From: JAGOEX01 sp964630905
GTDB lineage: Bacteria > UBP6 > UBA1177
DNA: 6,968 bases
Direction of reading: 5' to 3'
Assembly: GCA_964630905.1 (NCBI GenBank)
Contig: CAZVWR010000090.1
Span: forward strand, 1-6,968
Shown here: piece by piece, positions 4,530 through 6,968 of the stretch
Numbering within the stretch: position 1 is the stretch's first letter
Layout of the letters: every line of letters starts with the position of its first letter
Translations under genes and position numbers: made by a program
The notes under the pieces: generated by a model
Databases searched by the model: none
Seen by the model: the letters and a program-made list of their open reading frames with translations, nothing else
Told to the model about the DNA's origin: nothing

Positions 4530-6851
4530 TTATTTACAGGCGTTAGAACACTGATGACAATATTCAGACAGAGTTGATCCATCTATATTATAAAAATCAT
4601 CACAATTAACGGCTTTCAGACACGACTTGCAGTTTTCGACAAGCTCCATATCACAACTTCGGGCATTTTTGAAAAATTCCGACATTATGCTTATGCCGAT
4701 GCTGTGACATTTTGCAAGCACATCTTCAGGGACATTTGTCCTGCAGATCTTGAACCTGTTGCAGTATTCCATTCCGAGCTGACCGACCACTTCTTTTGAT
4801 TCTTTTGAAAACCCGTATCTGTCATCAGGAAAGAAAAGGAGATATACATTTACCGCAGATGTTATCACCATGAGCATTGCAAAAAATATGACCGCCAGAA
4901 ACCCTGACCGTTCCTGTCTTTCCTTTTTGATAAGATCTTTTTCGCTGATCTCAAGGTCATCCTTTTTTTTATTTAGCTTTTCCTTGATCTGTTTTGCATT
5001 TTTAGTCCCTTTGTTTATTAATTCGACCATCTCAGGAGATTCAGCATGATCAACGGGCAGAGTTCCGTTTAAATCTTTGTGGTTAAGATCTGTTCCAGCC
5101 GCGATAAGACTCAGAACAATATCTTTATGATTGAATCTCAGTGCACTTATCAGGGCCGACTGCCCTTTTGAATTAAGCTGATTGACATCTACTTGGAGCT
5201 TTATCATGAAATCAACAATGTGGGGCATTCCTTTTGATGCCGCAATCATCAGTGCTGAGTAATTATTCTGGTTCTTTGCATTTACATCGGCCCCTTTATT
5301 CATAAGAAGCAGTGCTGTTTCGTCGTATCCGTTCTGGAGAGCTAGCATCAATGCAGTCACACCGTTCCCGTTGTGAACATCAGTTTTGGCATGTTGTGCA
5401 AGCAGGAACTCTACAGCTTCATAATTTCCTATCATTGACGCAAGCATTAACAAGGTCATGTCATAGTCATGAAAAACCGGATTCGATCCGGAATAAGACG
5501 GCTTGACTTCAAAATTTTCTTCCATATCTTCACAAGTTTTTCCGGCAAGTGCGGAAAGCATTAAAGGGGTAAGATTTGCAGAAATATCAGCACTGAAAAG
5601 CTTGTTTATTTCATTCTTATTTAACAGTTTCTCAAAATATTCACTTCTGCCTAATTTAATTGCATCAATAAGAGTCCGGGGCTCAATTTCTTTCACAACA
5701 CCATTTATCATCATCTTATCTACTGAGGTCAGAACATCTATTTCATGTCTGGAATCCATCAGTTTAATGATGTTTTTGATGGAAGACCTTCCCCCTTCTT
5801 TTTTCAATATTTCATAAATCTGTTTATCAATCTGGCCCGCATTCAGGATCTTTTCAATATTATCAATGATCCCCACTTCGGCAAAAGGAGAGAGCTTGTT
5901 GTTATAGAAATCAACGATGAAACATGATTTTGCTTTAAGGAAACAGTGCGAATACAGTGAATTTTCGGGGTCTTCGTTATGCAGTTTCTGATATATTGAG
6001 ATATCTTTTCTATAGTTACCATCCTCTTTTTCAACATTCTCATCCTTCTGATCCTTGTCCAGTTCAATTTCAAATTTCAAAGTGAAATCAGATATCGCCA
6101 TTGCGCATTTTTTACATTTATGTGACTCATTTACAAGCTGAATAACCTTTTCTCTGGATAAAGGAGCACCCGTTCCTTTAACAAGAATACCCATGTTGGA
6201 TAGCTGATAAAAACATTTAAAAAGCAAGTAGTTGTGAGGGGTCATTATCGACAGGATCTCATTAATTGTCTTTCCTGCCGCCAGATAGTTAAGAATTATC
6301 TCATGCTGATCTGTGATCTTGTGATTTTTAATTTCACCCTGTTCAATTTTAGGTCTGGACCCGAGTGTCGGTATTACTGAAAGAACCGCACGGAATTCAG
6401 CGACTCTCTCCTTCAGACCAGTGGAAATTTCTTCAACAGATATTTCAACATCAACTTTCTGATCTTTGGACTTTTCGCTTACTACTGAATATGCACATTC
6501 AGCCCATCTTGACGCTATGAAGATCGTATCAAGTATTTTTTCATAAATAAGCTGTTTTAATATTTCAGGAGTTGCAAATTTCAGAACATCATCCATGCTT
6601 TTTTTCGGGTCGGAGCCTGATCTGTATGCTTTTTCAAACTGATCTGTGTCTATGACTCCGTAAGAGATAAGGTACTGTCCTAAATAATCGGCTTTACTGC
6701 TTGATGCAGCACCCGTCAGTCTTCCGTTCTTGAAAAACAGCTTTTTCCACTCATCACCGTTTTCAAAGAACAGATGCCCTTCCAGATTTTCCTTCAGTGT
6801 CTTTCTTATCAATTTCTTTACTGTCGTATCCTGCAGCAGAAACTTTCCCAT
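4530..6851 (-). CDS. PATAN/DUF4388-like, ankyrin-repeat, single-pass membrane protein with Cys-rich external tail
   Basis: Large multidomain protein, probably a membrane-anchored regulator or scaffold. Residues 1-120 resemble PATAN/DUF4388: GHLFFENGDEWKKLFFKNGRL then YLGQYLISYGVI. Residues about 178-226 look like a small helical or winged-helix segment, and 246-249 is CKKC, possibly zinc-binding with H302, C303 and C310. Ankyrin repeats lie at about 461-493, 494-526, 527-559 and 560-592, with degenerate copies around 425-450 and 593-614; GADVNAKNQNN and TALMLALQNG are typical. A charged KKERQER precedes one transmembrane helix at 650-674, so the N-terminal part should be cytoplasmic. The final 77 residues hold ten cysteines (697, 703, 715, 733, 741, 744, 750, 765, 768, 772), likely disulfides outside the membrane. 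GAGGT sits 6 nt before the ATG. The stop lies 8 bp from the convergent pilin stop. No enzyme motif is seen; function unknown. Confidence 0.9.
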   Translation of the reverse strand: MGKFLLQDTTVKKLIRKTLKENLEGHLFFENGDEWKKLFFKNGRLTGAASSSKADYLGQYLISYGVIDTDQFEKAYRSGSDPKKSMDDVLKFATPEILKQLIYEKILDTIFIASRWAECAYSVVSEKSKDQKVDVEISVEEISTGLKERVAEFRAVLSVIPTLGSRPKIEQGEIKNHKITDQHEIILNYLAAGKTINEILSIMTPHNYLLFKCFYQLSNMGILVKGTGAPLSREKVIQLVNESHKCKKCAMAISDFTLKFEIELDKDQKDENVEKEDGNYRKDISIYQKLHNEDPENSLYSHCFLKAKSCFIVDFYNNKLSPFAEVGIIDNIEKILNAGQIDKQIYEILKKEGGRSSIKNIIKLMDSRHEIDVLTSVDKMMINGVVKEIEPRTLIDAIKLGRSEYFEKLLNKNEINKLFSADISANLTPLMLSALAGKTCEDMEENFEVKPSYSGSNPVFHDYDMTLLMLASMIGNYEAVEFLLAQHAKTDVHNGNGVTALMLALQNGYDETALLLMNKGADVNAKNQNNYSALMIAASKGMPHIVDFMIKLQVDVNQLNSKGQSALISALRFNHKDIVLSLIAAGTDLNHKDLNGTLPVDHAESPEMVELINKGTKNAKQIKEKLNKKKDDLEISEKDLIKKERQERSGFLAVIFFAMLMVITSAVNVYLLFFPDDRYGFSKESKEVVGQLGMEYCNRFKICRTNVPEDVLAKCHSIGISIMSEFFKNARSCDMELVENCKSCLKAVNCDDFYNIDGSTLSEYCHQCSNACK

Positions 6852-6968
6852 TGTAATACCTCTGTAATTTTTCCACTTTAAAAAACTGATCGTGGCATTT
6901 TACTGTTTTTTTTACACAGCCATCCCATAGATTGCTAAACCTAAGATATTCTGCTTAAAAATCTCTGT
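6852..6968 (-). other. Leader region of the 773-residue gene
   Basis: This 117-base stretch is AT-rich and contains the ribosome binding site (GAGGT) of the downstream gene and a homopolymer of eight T on the plus strand near 6906. I see no convincing -35/-10 pair, hairpin terminator or open frame. A weak TTTAGC...TGTAAA pair with 17-bp spacing exists on the minus strand but matches consensus poorly. Confidence 0.4.

Noticed and set aside
1..6968. CRISPR array, tRNA, insertion sequence or phage module
   Set aside because: No regularly spaced direct repeats, cloverleaf sequence, transposase motif or terminal inverted repeats were seen on reading both strands.

Overview
This window is from an AT-leaning bacterial chromosome and carries six protein genes packed with almost no empty space. 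A type IV pilin with a class III leader, a membrane protein with a Cys-rich domain placed outside the cytoplasm, and a PspC-type membrane protein all suggest a diderm (Gram-negative) organism. The PATAN/DUF4388-like module and the Cys-rich tail recall Myxococcota, Bradymonadota and similar deep lineages, but the window holds no phylogenetic marker good enough to fix the phylum. I see no tRNA, rRNA, CRISPR array, insertion sequence or phage gene.

Layout, left to right. (1) Positions 1-1013, minus strand: most of a DEAD-box RNA helicase, whose C-terminus runs off the left edge. (2) 1014-1133: a short gap with a probable hairpin terminator. (3) 1134-3541, minus: a translationally coupled pair. 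The first gene encodes a 439-residue protein with a YbjN/CesT-like (secretion-chaperone-fold) N-terminal domain. The second, overlapping by ATGA, encodes a cytoplasmic trypsin-like (S1C/HtrA-type) serine protease followed by a zinc ribbon and another YbjN/CesT-like domain. A sigma-70-like promoter overlapped by a perfect 10-bp palindrome sits just upstream. (4) 3616-3798, minus: a 60-residue PspC-domain protein. (5) 3799-3954: a divergent intergenic region with one sigma-70-type promoter facing each way. (6) 3955-4521, plus: a type IV pilin with an unusual helix and a Gly/Lys-rich tail. (7) 4530-6851, minus: a 773-residue protein, converging on the pilin gene with 8 bp between stop codons. It combines an N-terminal PATAN/DUF4388-like domain, a CxxC-bearing middle region, ankyrin repeats, one transmembrane helix and a ten-cysteine external tail. 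(8) 6852-6968: its leader.

The most promising undescribed system is the 439-residue protein and protease pair. Both proteins appear to carry the same small alpha/beta fold, they are translationally coupled, and their promoter carries an operator-like palindrome. My inference is a regulated intracellular proteolysis module in which the YbjN/CesT-like domains select or pair with substrates. The second candidate is the 773-residue protein, which looks like a one-pass receptor joining a disulfide-rich external domain to an ankyrin/PATAN-like cytoplasmic part. PATAN proteins regulate type IV pili in cyanobacteria, so its position next to a pilin is suggestive but unproven.
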